From Patescibacteria group bacterium UBA2772 (GTDB taxonomy: Bacteria > Patescibacteriota > Minisyncoccia > Moranbacterales > DUUL01), in NCBI GenBank assembly GCA_002352545.1, contig DEIO01000009.1, positions 1 through 64,000 of the forward strand: a DNA stretch of 64,000 bases. The letters are read 5' to 3'. The position numbers and the translations under genes were made by a program. Below the pieces are notes generated by a model that did no database searches, was not told where the DNA came from, and was given only the letters and a program-made list of their open reading frames with translations. Shown here piece after piece: positions 16,674 through 24,772 of this stretch. How positions within the stretch are numbered: the first letter of the stretch is position 1; every line of letters begins with the position of its first letter.

Positions 16674-16702
16674 AGCATAGCACACTTACAATTATTTGTC
16701 AA
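16674..16702 (-). promoter_or_regulatory. Consensus promoter P2 upstream of P1
   Basis: Minus-strand TTGACA (16697-16702), 17-base spacer, TATGCT (16674-16679). It overlaps the stop region of the short wzz gene. Between P2 and P1 lie nested inverted repeats (AACTTAG/CTAAGTT around GCCAC/GTGGC, 16622-16667). Confidence 0.7.
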
Positions 16703-17378
16703 GTGTTTTCATTGTTTGAATTTCTAAAAAACTTTTCTTTTTCTTTTTGAATATACTCAAATCATGCTCTGGTTCTGGAAAAATCATGATATACGCAAAT
16801 GCCACTGTTAGTCCTAGTATGAAAGAAATTATTAGATTAAGTTCTATATTAGGCGAAGAAAGCCCTACGACTGGACTATTCATAACCTTAATCTTTGTAT
16901 TCAAATTATTATGATATCTACCATGATAAGTGTTTAAATTTTCCAAGATACTATCAGATATATTCTTTGCTTGCTTCACTCTTGGATGTTTAACACTAAT
17001 TTCCAATATGCCAGAATCGCCCGCACCAGAAACTTCAACAGTCTCTTTCCATTTTTTCAATACCGACTCGGTTCCTACTTGCTTCTCAAAATATGCCCTG
17101 TCAACACCTTTTTCTCCCTGAGCAACTTTGTCATAAAAAGAATATGTGGTCACAACTTCAGCAAGAATCTCACTTAGATACGTCTTGGATCTAGCTATTG
17201 CGTAGGAATCAACCTCTTTATCAAATTCTTGCACCAACAAAACCTTTGACTTAGCACTATATCTTATTGGCTGAAATAATGTAAAAATTGTTGCTATCAA
17301 CAAAAACAATAGTGAGATAATCACAATTGTCTGCTTCTTTTCGATAATAAACTTTAGGTTCATTGTCTTAGTAAACAT
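16692..17378 (-). CDS. Wzz-type polysaccharide chain-length determinant (short)
   Basis: The 228-residue protein has the two-helix hairpin topology of Wzz/YveK-type regulators: TM1 at about 18-36 (VIISLLFLLIATIFTLF), an extracytoplasmic domain with YSAKSKVLLVQEF and ITISV-like strands (LEISVKHPRVKQAKNISDSI), and TM2 at about 180-200 after the proline-containing VVGLSSPNIELN. A short basic tail follows. Such proteins set glycan chain length together with a Wzy polymerase. It has its own promoter 16 nt upstream and follows a larger Wzz gene. No BY-kinase domain is attached. Confidence 0.85.
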   Translation of the reverse strand: MFTKTMNLKFIIEKKQTIVIISLLFLLIATIFTLFQPIRYSAKSKVLLVQEFDKEVDSYAIARSKTYLSEILAEVVTTYSFYDKVAQGEKGVDRAYFEKQVGTESVLKKWKETVEVSGAGDSGILEISVKHPRVKQAKNISDSILENLNTYHGRYHNNLNTKIKVMNSPVVGLSSPNIELNLIISFILGLTVAFAYIMIFPEPEHDLSIFKKKKKSFLEIQTMKTLDK

Positions 17379-17400
17379 ATTAGAATTAACTTAATGCCAT

Positions 17401-17429
17401 ACAATAATACATTTTTTTATTTTTGTCAA
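17401..17429 (-). promoter_or_regulatory. Promoter of the short wzz gene
   Basis: Minus-strand TTGACA (17424-17429), 17-base spacer, TATTGT (17401-17406); predicted leader about 16 nt. Confidence 0.65.
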
Positions 17430-17459
17430 TAGAAGTAATTCTAATTTATTTCTAACTTC

Positions 17460-20123
17460 CTATAATTCTCCTTGTAATAGCTTATTTAGTTTATTTTTTA
17501 TCTTCTCTTCTGAGACTTCTTTATTGGGGTCTACTTTAATGTCTTTTTTTTCTTTGTTTTTACCATCTACTGAAACTTCTTCTAAAATCGATTTATTATC
17601 ACCTTCCTTAATCTTCCTTGCAAAAACATCTTGTTTGTCTTCTGAAGCCATAAAGACTGGTAGGCCTTTTGGGGGCTGTACCTTATGCTCAAGACTCGCA
17701 TCTCTTTCTACCTTAATTTTCTTAACAGATTCCCTAATAACAGGCTCCGCGTTCTCAGCAAAAGAATCATTGCCTTTACTAGATGCAATTTTTATCGAGT
17801 TAACCTCATCTTTTGACATCAACCCATTTTCAACCACAAACTCCTCTTCGCTTTTTCCTTCTGCCTCTAACATTCTTTTCATCATATCTAATTCTTCTGG
17901 ATCCATCTCCATGTGATGTTTTGTTCTCTCGGCTTTTTGCTGTTGATATCTTTTATCACTAAAAATAGATTTTTCATACAATCTAGAAAATATATTGCTC
18001 TTCTTGGGTTTTTCTATATCAGAACGTTGAATTTCTTCACTGTTGAAAAGATCGTCTGCATTTTCAAATTCAATCGCTTCAACACTCTTAGATTCATCGC
18101 TTCCTATGTAATCTATACTTTCGACGTTCAAATCTCTGTCATTTTTCTTATCTAAGCCCTCATTCTTTTTAACAGAAGTATTTTTAGACTCCTTTGCAAT
18201 CAATTCTAATATTTCTTTCTTCTCCTCTTCTTTCTTCTCCTCAACTATCTTATCAATATCTTCATCTATAGTCTTTTGTTCCTTTTTGGACTTTACCTCT
18301 AAGTTTAAATTAGACTCTTTATTCTTATTAGAAACTTTCTGCTCATTTATTTTTTTGCTTTCACTTACTGAGATGGGTTTATTTATTGTTGTCTTTTTCG
18401 AACCTTCTACTTTCTTAGCTTGAACATCTTGGTTATTTACCTTTGATTCTTTATCAGACTCTTTTTGATTATCTTTTTTCAAAAGCTTCTTTAAACCAGT
18501 AGTAGAAAGCTCTAGTGCTTCTTTTTGCTCATTTTTTAAATCAATTTTATCAATAGATTGATTATTTGATTCCAAAATATCAGTTTGATCCTGTTTTTTA
18601 ACTTCGGAATCAATCTTTTTTTTGAAATTATCTGACTTTTTTTCACTTTCTATGTTTTCAGCTTTCTTCTTCTCAGGTTTAACATTTGAATTTTGAGTCT
18701 TTGTCACAACTACTTTATCGTTTTTCTCTTCCTTTTTCTTAACTATGTTCTTTTTATCAGAAACCTTCTTTATTTCTTTAGACTTGTCGTTCCCGTTATC
18801 CTTATCATTGGTTTTCTTTTTCTTTTCGAAATTATCTGTAATTTCTTCAATCTTTTTAAACCTAATCTGTTTCTTCTCGATATTCTCAATACCAAGCTCT
18901 TTTATTTCCTTATTTTTTTGCAGCTTCTTGTGTCCATTGTATGTCTCGCCCGCTTGTATAATTTTTTCATACGTATCCATGTCAACCATTGAACTTGCAA
19001 GCTGTGAATTGTCATTACTTTCCTGAACCGAGGAAGCCATATTATCAATTGCATGCATATTATGCCAAAAACTATTACCTTTCTCTTGTTTAAAAATTTT
19101 TATCTCAGAATCATTCAAGTAAGTTAAATCCTCATTAGTCGATTTCATCCTAAAAGGTAAAGCTTCGATGCCTTCTTTGATATCCTTGCTAAATGACTCC
19201 TCGTTATTCACATTGTTAATGTCTTCGATTTCAATATATTCCAATTCATTGTTTATGTTTGTGTCTACAAAACTATCCTCAACAAGTGCCTTTCCTTGAG
19301 TCTCAAGATCCTCTCTATCCGAATTTTCCACAGAATCAAGGTATTCATTATATTTAGCCTCATCCGAAACAATGGAGTCTTCTGGTAAATCGAGATATTC
19401 CAAAGAAACTTTATCTCCTCTTTGCTCAAGTTGCCTAGCTAATTGTTGACCAACTTGCTTTTCTATTATTTCACTCTCAAAAAAAGGTTCTTGTTTTTTT
19501 GACCACCTTTTATTAGCAATTAATTTAAAATCAAAGTCTTCATAAAAATAAACAATTACCAATGACCCAAATAAACCAACAATAAAGCCGAGTACTGTAT
19601 TCAATACAATATTTGGATAAGCAACTTTTGCTGAAGTTATAGGCCCATCAATTACTTTTATTTCTACTTTTTCTTTTTGTCCAAAATATTCTGTACTATT
19701 TTCTTTAAAGTTCTTAGAGATTCCTAAAGCTATTTTATAAGAATCCTCATTAACTGGATCAATAACCGATATTCTAAGCATTCCTGTACTACCGATTTTT
19801 TCAGATTTTATTTCATTCTCCCATTCTTTTTTTCTCTCCCTTGGATCAACTGAAAATTGTCTCTTAATAGAAATATCTGATTTTAAAACACCATCCATAA
19901 AAGACTCTGTGTACAATACTTGTTCAAAAATATTACTTAAGTATTCAGCATTTCTAGACGCAACTAGAATATCTACTTTCTTTTGAACTATTAAAACAGT
20001 GATTTCAGATTTATATTTTGGAGTTACTATTGTGGAAACCAAAAAAGTCATTGCACCCAGTATGAATGAAATGTACATAACCAATTGCCACTTCTTTAAT
20101 ATATTTGTAAGAAATTTATTCAT
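17460..20123 (-). CDS. Wzz-type chain-length regulator with a very long charged cytoplasmic tail
   Basis: The first 200 of 887 residues are a normal Wzz module: TM1 at 14-33, extracytoplasmic domain with YKSEITVLIVQKKVDILVAS and MLRISVIDPVNEDSYKIAL, and TM2 at 172-193 after the AYPNIVLN proline segment. The other nearly 690 residues are hydrophilic and dominated by K, E, D, S and N, with many KK/EE runs and few aromatics, so largely disordered or coiled-coil. Near the C-terminus are more ordered patches (FSRLYEKSIFSDKRYQQQ, EMDPEELDMMKRMLEAEGKS). In most Gram-positive and proteobacterial systems the cytoplasmic partner is a BY-kinase; here the tail may replace it as a scaffold. That role is inference. 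It has its own promoter at 20193-20221. Confidence 0.8.
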   Translation of the reverse strand: MNKFLTNILKKWQLVMYISFILGAMTFLVSTIVTPKYKSEITVLIVQKKVDILVASRNAEYLSNIFEQVLYTESFMDGVLKSDISIKRQFSVDPRERKKEWENEIKSEKIGSTGMLRISVIDPVNEDSYKIALGISKNFKENSTEYFGQKEKVEIKVIDGPITSAKVAYPNIVLNTVLGFIVGLFGSLVIVYFYEDFDFKLIANKRWSKKQEPFFESEIIEKQVGQQLARQLEQRGDKVSLEYLDLPEDSIVSDEAKYNEYLDSVENSDREDLETQGKALVEDSFVDTNINNELEYIEIEDINNVNNEESFSKDIKEGIEALPFRMKSTNEDLTYLNDSEIKIFKQEKGNSFWHNMHAIDNMASSVQESNDNSQLASSMVDMDTYEKIIQAGETYNGHKKLQKNKEIKELGIENIEKKQIRFKKIEEITDNFEKKKKTNDKDNGNDKSKEIKKVSDKKNIVKKKEEKNDKVVVTKTQNSNVKPEKKKAENIESEKKSDNFKKKIDSEVKKQDQTDILESNNQSIDKIDLKNEQKEALELSTTGLKKLLKKDNQKESDKESKVNNQDVQAKKVEGSKKTTINKPISVSESKKINEQKVSNKNKESNLNLEVKSKKEQKTIDEDIDKIVEEKKEEEKKEILELIAKESKNTSVKKNEGLDKKNDRDLNVESIDYIGSDESKSVEAIEFENADDLFNSEEIQRSDIEKPKKSNIFSRLYEKSIFSDKRYQQQKAERTKHHMEMDPEELDMMKRMLEAEGKSEEEFVVENGLMSKDEVNSIKIASSKGNDSFAENAEPVIRESVKKIKVERDASLEHKVQPPKGLPVFMASEDKQDVFARKIKEGDNKSILEEVSVDGKNKEKKDIKVDPNKEVSEEKIKNKLNKLLQGEL

Positions 20124-20192
20124 TTAATTTATTTATAAATCTCGTTAAAATCAGTTTTTTCTCTTAATAAATTAAAAACGTCATAACCCTTT

Positions 20193-20221
20193 TTTATACT
20201 ATAACTACCATAAAAAGTCAA
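20193..20221 (-). promoter_or_regulatory. Promoter of the long wzz gene
   Basis: Minus-strand TTGACT (20216-20221), 17-base spacer, TATAAA (20193-20198); predicted leader about 65 nt. Confidence 0.65.
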
Positions 20222-20238
20222 ATGTTGTAGCAGTTTAA

Positions 20239-20270
20239 AAAACAGGATATTAGCAATAATACCCTGTTTT
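20239..20270 (-). terminator. Terminator after the HAD-like gene
   Basis: A 14-bp stem, AAAACAGGGTATTA / TAATATCCTGTTTT with one G-T pair and a TTGC loop, is followed by further T on the minus strand. It separates the HAD/HtrA group from the long wzz gene. Confidence 0.8.
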
Positions 20271-20290
20271 CTATCTATTCTTTGATATTT

Positions 20291-20917
20291 CTATATTTTT
20301 AATAAATCTATGGAATTTATAGCCTCAACACCCCCCAAAAAAGAAATTTTATCGCCAGGAAGCTTTTTTCTATTCAAATCAAGCATCACAAAGGTAACCT
20401 TTGGGAATAACTCCATTGTTTCAATAATCTCAGAAAACAAGTCATTTACAAAATAATCACCTCTCCCAAGCTTCATCTTATTAAGCTCTTGAAATTTGTT
20501 ATTTTTACAGATCAAAAATTCATCAAAAAATTCAGCTAATCCAGTTTTTTCAAATTTAATCCTCTGAATCTCCTCCCCGCCTTTGGTTAACAAGATAAGT
20601 TTATTTCCAAGTTTTTTTTGTTTTTTTAAAAAACGAATACAATTCCGCTCTATATATTTAGAAAAATCCGTTAGTTCAACAAATTCACTAAAACCAACAA
20701 GAGCAGCTGTCTTATCAAAACAATCAATCTCTTTCTCGATTTTAGAACAGTGCTTTTTGAAATCATAAGCACCTCCTGATTCCTTCTTACAGTGCTCATT
20801 GTATGTCTGATTTACAACATTTTTCTCTATTTTCATATTATAAAAAATATCAAAAAGATCTTTTTTAAATAAATTTGTCCTAAAAAGAGTGTGATCTAAA
20901 TCAAAAATAATTGTCAT
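20291..20917 (-). CDS. HAD-superfamily hydrolase-like protein
   Basis: The 208-residue protein begins MTIIFDLDHTLFRTN, the HAD motif I with DxD nucleophile and acid/base aspartates. Motif II is the threonine in LILLTKGG (about residue 110), motif III the lysine in IQRIKFEKTGL, and motif IV is only loosely represented by YFVNDLFSEI (one Asp; the usual paired acids are incomplete). A helical cap lies between residues 20 and 85. Phosphatase activity is plausible, the substrate unknown. It starts 2 bp after the pseudo-HtrA gene ends, so they are co-transcribed. Confidence 0.78.
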   Translation of the reverse strand: MTIIFDLDHTLFRTNLFKKDLFDIFYNMKIEKNVVNQTYNEHCKKESGGAYDFKKHCSKIEKEIDCFDKTAALVGFSEFVELTDFSKYIERNCIRFLKKQKKLGNKLILLTKGGEEIQRIKFEKTGLAEFFDEFLICKNNKFQELNKMKLGRGDYFVNDLFSEIIETMELFPKVTFVMLDLNRKKLPGDKISFLGGVEAINSIDLLKI

Positions 20918-20919
20918 CT

Positions 20920-22155
20920 TTATTTTAATATAACTTCTTGCTTGAATTCTTTATCTCTTAGGATTTTCAAAGTAATACTCTCGCCACTAGAAAATTCTGA
21001 CAAAAGATTGGAAAGTGGTCTTTCTAAAGTAATGTCTGTACCATTCACACCAATTATTATATCTCCAATTTCAATACCTGCTAAATCAGCAGATGAACCA
21101 CTTTTAACAGCAAGACCTTGTTGTCCAGTAAAAGAATAGACCAAAGCACCCTCTGAAACTGGTAAATTACTCAACAAAGAAATTTCCTTATCGATAGATA
21201 AATAATAGAGTCCCAATAGACCTCTGTTAAGCTCCTCACCTTTAACGGCTCTGTCGATAGTACTTTTTATTTTATTAATAGGAATTACAAAGCCTTCTAC
21301 ATTTCCATCTTTCAAAATTGAATTAGCAATACCAATAACTGTTCCATTAAAATCCAAAACAGGCCCACCAATGTTTTTTTCATCAATCTTAGCATCACTT
21401 AAAATTGCACCTTCAATTTTCTCAGACGAAGAAAGTTGCGAATTTAAAAGTGTATAGGTTCCATCAATTTCATTTACAACTCCTAATGAAAAGCTATTTT
21501 GATATTCACCTCCCGTATTTCCTATTACAATAATTTTTTCTCCAGATTCGAGTTCTCTGGAATTACCAAAGGTTGGCGTTGATAGATTCTCTTCCTTAGC
21601 TTTATAAAATTCCAACTGTGAATACTCGTCATGCAATACTAGCTCTGCGTCAAATGCTCTATCGTCTGATAATAAAATTTTATATTTAATCTCGTCTTTA
21701 GATGCCTTTTTAAAATTAAGTTTCGAGTTAACATTATTTTTTACAACACTTACAATAAGACCATCGTTTGTCACAATAAGACCAGTTTTAACATTTTTTT
21801 GTATTTCATCACTTGATTTTATTTTCCTAAAACCAGTTGCTTTTTTGTTATCAATATATGAAACAATTTTAACAACCGAAGGAAGTACATTTTGAGCAGT
21901 TTTAGCAACCGAAAAGTCCTCTTTAACAATAATTTGCTCTGTTCTATTTATAACAGTGACATTATCATTAACTCTCTTAAAAAAAGAATACTTACTAAAA
22001 AATTCTTTGGAAGAAAGCCAAGGCACAAGAAATATATCCATCATAACACCTGAAAATCCTCCTAATACCACAACTAATAAAAGTATACTAATTATTTTTG
22101 TTATTTTTTTCAATTTTCTTAAGTTAATATTAAAAACTACACAACCAAATTCCAC
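20920..22155 (-). CDS. Catalytically dead HtrA-like protein with PDZ domain (pseudoprotease)
   Basis: The 411-residue protein has one N-terminal membrane helix (about 21-42), a trypsin-like domain (about 80-300) and a C-terminal PDZ domain (about 310-411; LLGLYYLSI, SSADLAGIEIGDIIIGVNGT). Aligning with the active HtrA encoded next door places all three catalytic positions: His becomes K139 (in SVVKNN), Asp becomes Q180 (in DEYSQLEFY), and Ser becomes I262 (in EKNIGGPV, where NSGGP is expected). The fold-defining glycines remain, so it is a maintained pseudoenzyme rather than a decaying gene. A role as substrate sensor, chaperone or regulatory partner of the active HtrA is inference. The start overlaps the upstream membrane-protein gene by 19 bp, indicating translational coupling. 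Confidence 0.85.
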   Translation of the reverse strand: MEFGCVVFNINLRKLKKITKIISILLLVVVLGGFSGVMMDIFLVPWLSSKEFFSKYSFFKRVNDNVTVINRTEQIIVKEDFSVAKTAQNVLPSVVKIVSYIDNKKATGFRKIKSSDEIQKNVKTGLIVTNDGLIVSVVKNNVNSKLNFKKASKDEIKYKILLSDDRAFDAELVLHDEYSQLEFYKAKEENLSTPTFGNSRELESGEKIIVIGNTGGEYQNSFSLGVVNEIDGTYTLLNSQLSSSEKIEGAILSDAKIDEKNIGGPVLDFNGTVIGIANSILKDGNVEGFVIPINKIKSTIDRAVKGEELNRGLLGLYYLSIDKEISLLSNLPVSEGALVYSFTGQQGLAVKSGSSADLAGIEIGDIIIGVNGTDITLERPLSNLLSEFSSGESITLKILRDKEFKQEVILK

Positions 22156-22973
22156 TGTGCTGAAAATAAAACTCCAGCAACTGCTATCACCGACAAAATA
22201 AAATTCTTAATGACTAAAGATCTCGACAAATTACCTTGAATATATCTCCTTGAAATATCCCATAAAACAAAATAAATAACAAGAGCCACAACACCAATCG
22301 TAAGATACCCAAATGGCCACAATGCAAGAGACCAAATTACTTGACCCATTACCAACGAAATGACAAAATTCAACATTATCACCTTTAGATAATCCTGCTT
22401 TGTATAAAATTCAAGTTCCTCTTTTGAAAACTTTTTTTGAAACTTAGCTTTCGAACATTCAGCCTTTGCTCGCTCCTTAACCTTCCTGATTGCCTCCGAA
22501 GAAATACGCAAAGATGGTAATCCTATTAAAAAGGTTGAACCAATAAATGTAACAACCAATGTCCACGCATCAATAGCAAAATTAAGATACCAGCCATAAT
22601 TCGAAACAAACCAAAAGAAACCTGTTGCCAGGGTTGCTAAATTAATCATGCCTTGAGCGGTTTGATCACAATCATACAATTTAAGTCTATAGACTCCAAG
22701 AATAGCCAAGTAGTAAACAGTTCCACTTAATATAACAAAGACCTGTTTCTCAACAATACCATCAATTAAGTACAGAAGACTTAATGAACCAATGCTAAGA
22801 AAAAAGGGAATTGCTAAAAAACGCAACTTCCCTGTTACCGGCCAAACTATAAAAATTGAAAAAATAACTAAAAAACCAAGTACTTTAAAAAACCAGGCAT
22901 CATCAGAAATTGATGTTTCCAACGCTATAATAAAAATGAAACTGATCAAAAAAGCATTTAACTTAAAAAGCAT
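22137..22973 (-). CDS. Polytopic membrane protein of unknown function
   Basis: The 278-residue protein has about seven or eight hydrophobic segments (for example FLISFIFIIALE, FLVIFSIFIVWPV, AWTLVVTFIGSTFLIGL, YLTIGVVALVIYFVLW) and a charged cytoplasmic loop around residues 160-195 (RKVKERAKAECSKAKFQKKF). I do not recognise a family. It overlaps the pseudo-HtrA gene by 19 bp and is presumably co-translated with it, so the two may work together in the membrane. The upstream gap 22974-23118 contains only a doubtful 30-codon ORF. Confidence 0.7.
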   Translation of the reverse strand: MLFKLNAFLISFIFIIALETSISDDAWFFKVLGFLVIFSIFIVWPVTGKLRFLAIPFFLSIGSLSLLYLIDGIVEKQVFVILSGTVYYLAILGVYRLKLYDCDQTAQGMINLATLATGFFWFVSNYGWYLNFAIDAWTLVVTFIGSTFLIGLPSLRISSEAIRKVKERAKAECSKAKFQKKFSKEELEFYTKQDYLKVIMLNFVISLVMGQVIWSLALWPFGYLTIGVVALVIYFVLWDISRRYIQGNLSRSLVIKNFILSVIAVAGVLFSAQWNLVV

Positions 22974-23118
22974 CTCTTTTAAATATCCATGTTACACAAA
23001 ATTATTCTATCCTCTTCAATCTTAAATTCACATTTCCCTCTCCTACTTTCTCACAAATCTTGTAGATCACCTCAAAATCTAATTTTCCCAACATATATTA
23101 ACTCTTTTAAAAACCATG

Positions 23119-24459
23119 TTAATTGGCTTCTTCAAGCTTTACTGTCATTATTTTTTCAGAACCTTTACTCCAGACTTTTAGTGTAATCTCATCACCTACA
23201 TTCTTTTTTCTAATTACCCTAGAAAGGTCTGTTTCTTTCTCTATTTTTTCACCATCAATTGATAAAATTATATCATTCTCAAGCAAACCAGCTTTATCAG
23301 CAGGACTTCCAGGAATAATAGCTAAATCGTTGGGTCTATCGCCTCTAATAACAATAGCACCATAATCAAATTTCAAACTATTTGCCTCTTGTATATCCTT
23401 ATTAATAAGCATATATCGAATGCCCATATATGGTCTAATAATTCTTCCTGTCAATGTCACACTTTGATAGATTCGTTTAACATTATTAATCGGAATTGCA
23501 AATCCAATGTTTTCAGCGCCTTGGGCCATAGCAACATTCACACCAACAACATTCCCCTTCAAATCAATAATTGGACCACCAGAGTTTCCTGGATTAATCG
23601 CTGCATCAGTTTGAATTACCTCTTCCAATATTTCAGACTTCCCTCTTCCGTCTCCAGCACTTATACTTCTCTTTAAACCAGAAATGATTCCCTTTGAAGC
23701 AGTATTCCTAAATTCACCCAAAGAATTTCCAATTGCTATAACTGTTTGACCAGCCTTTAGTTTATCAGAGTCTCCTAAGTTTATAGTTGGTAATTTATTT
23801 GCATCAATCTTAATAACAGCAATATCTAGAACAGTATCCCTCGCTAGCACCTTTGCATCATAACGATTACCACTGTTGGTAATCACTGAATATTCAGCTG
23901 TGTCATCTATAACCACGTGCCTATTTGTAACAATAAAGCCATCTTCACTTAGAATAAAACCAGTTCCTCCACCAATTTCTATTTTTTCAGTTTCAGGTTC
24001 TCCTTTAGGCACACTTCGAAAACCAAAAGGACTAAAGAATGGATCATTAGCAAAAGGATCAGCGAAATAATTATCTAGATTAGGTACATCCTTTGTAACA
24101 ATTACACTAACTACTGCTGGTGAAGATTTTTCTACAGCTTTTATGACAGCAGACTCTTCTTCAATAACACTGACCTTAGTAGTTTCGCTAGGTATATCAC
24201 CTGATGAATGTAAAAACTCACTAGTTGAAACTTTCTTATTTTCGATTCTACTTAAAATGCTTTTGATTCCTTCCGTACTAAGCTCGCTAGCCAAAAAGCC
24301 AGCTATTGCACCAAAAAAAACACTGACGAAAATACTAACAACAACTACTGATAACATCGTTCTGTTTATTTTTTTCTTTTCAGGCTTTAACATTTTCTCA
24401 TTATCATTTATTTCCTTTATGACAAGATTGTGGTCTTTCTCTATTAAATTATCACTCAT
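23119..24459 (-). CDS. htrA: HtrA/DegP-type serine protease with PDZ domain (S1C)
   Basis: I chose the ATG at 24459 (446 residues, MSDNLIEKDH). A longer TTG reading exists to 24516, but it would place the promoter -10 box inside the gene. The protein has a membrane anchor at about 34-56 and a protease domain with the complete triad: H181 in IVTNRHVV, D212 in VLDIAVIKI, S293 in NPGNSGGP. A PDZ domain at about 365-446 includes the GSPADKAGLLENDIILSIDG segment. It degrades or refolds misfolded exported proteins at the outer face of the membrane. Its own extended -10 promoter sits upstream. The pseudo-HtrA two genes downstream has lost these residues. Confidence 0.95.
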   Translation of the reverse strand: MSDNLIEKDHNLVIKEINDNEKMLKPEKKKINRTMLSVVVVSIFVSVFFGAIAGFLASELSTEGIKSILSRIENKKVSTSEFLHSSGDIPSETTKVSVIEEESAVIKAVEKSSPAVVSVIVTKDVPNLDNYFADPFANDPFFSPFGFRSVPKGEPETEKIEIGGGTGFILSEDGFIVTNRHVVIDDTAEYSVITNSGNRYDAKVLARDTVLDIAVIKIDANKLPTINLGDSDKLKAGQTVIAIGNSLGEFRNTASKGIISGLKRSISAGDGRGKSEILEEVIQTDAAINPGNSGGPIIDLKGNVVGVNVAMAQGAENIGFAIPINNVKRIYQSVTLTGRIIRPYMGIRYMLINKDIQEANSLKFDYGAIVIRGDRPNDLAIIPGSPADKAGLLENDIILSIDGEKIEKETDLSRVIRKKNVGDEITLKVWSKGSEKIMTVKLEEAN

Positions 24460-24499
24460 ATATTTTTTATATTTATATTTAGATTTGAACCTTATTCTC

Positions 24500-24505
24500 A
24501 TTATA
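24500..24505 (-). promoter_or_regulatory. Extended -10 promoter of htrA
   Basis: TGC-TATAAT on the minus strand, with a weak -35. It lies about 40 bases before the ATG at 24459 and decides against the longer upstream start. Confidence 0.6.
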
Positions 24506-24570
24506 GCACAAAGCAAAAGACATCATTTCTGCAATAAAATTAAAACTCTATAATAATTAGCCATTTTTTT

Positions 24571-24750
24571 TTAATTATCAACAACAATTGCTCCAACAGG
24601 ACAACCCTCGGCAACATCCTTAACATTCTGCTTATCACAAGAACCTTTCTTAACTTTAGCAACTCGACCGTCCATTTCAAAACATTCTGAACACATAGCT
24701 TCACAAGTTCCACAACCTATGCATTTTTTTTCATCAATTGAAATATTCAT
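24571..24750 (-). CDS. Small single-cluster [4Fe-4S] ferredoxin
   Basis: A 59-residue ORF, too short for many gene callers, reads MNISIDEKKCIGCGTCEAMC and ends EGCPVGAIVVDN. C10, C13, C16 and C50 (followed by Pro) fit the one-cluster bacterial ferredoxin pattern C-x2-C-x2-C...C-P. C20, C23 and C38 are extra, and the second cluster is absent. It is an electron carrier in the cytoplasm; its redox partner is not in this window. It starts 22 bp after the parvulin gene ends and is probably on the same message, although no functional link is obvious. Confidence 0.9.
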   Translation of the reverse strand: MNISIDEKKCIGCGTCEAMCSECFEMDGRVAKVKKGSCDKQNVKDVAEGCPVGAIVVDN

Positions 24751-24772
24751 AAATTTTATTCAATTTAATAAA

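Noticed and set aside
24460..24516. Longer start for htrA (TTG at 24516)
   Set aside because: The added segment contains the TATAAT promoter element and no signal-like sequence; the ATG at 24459 fits better.
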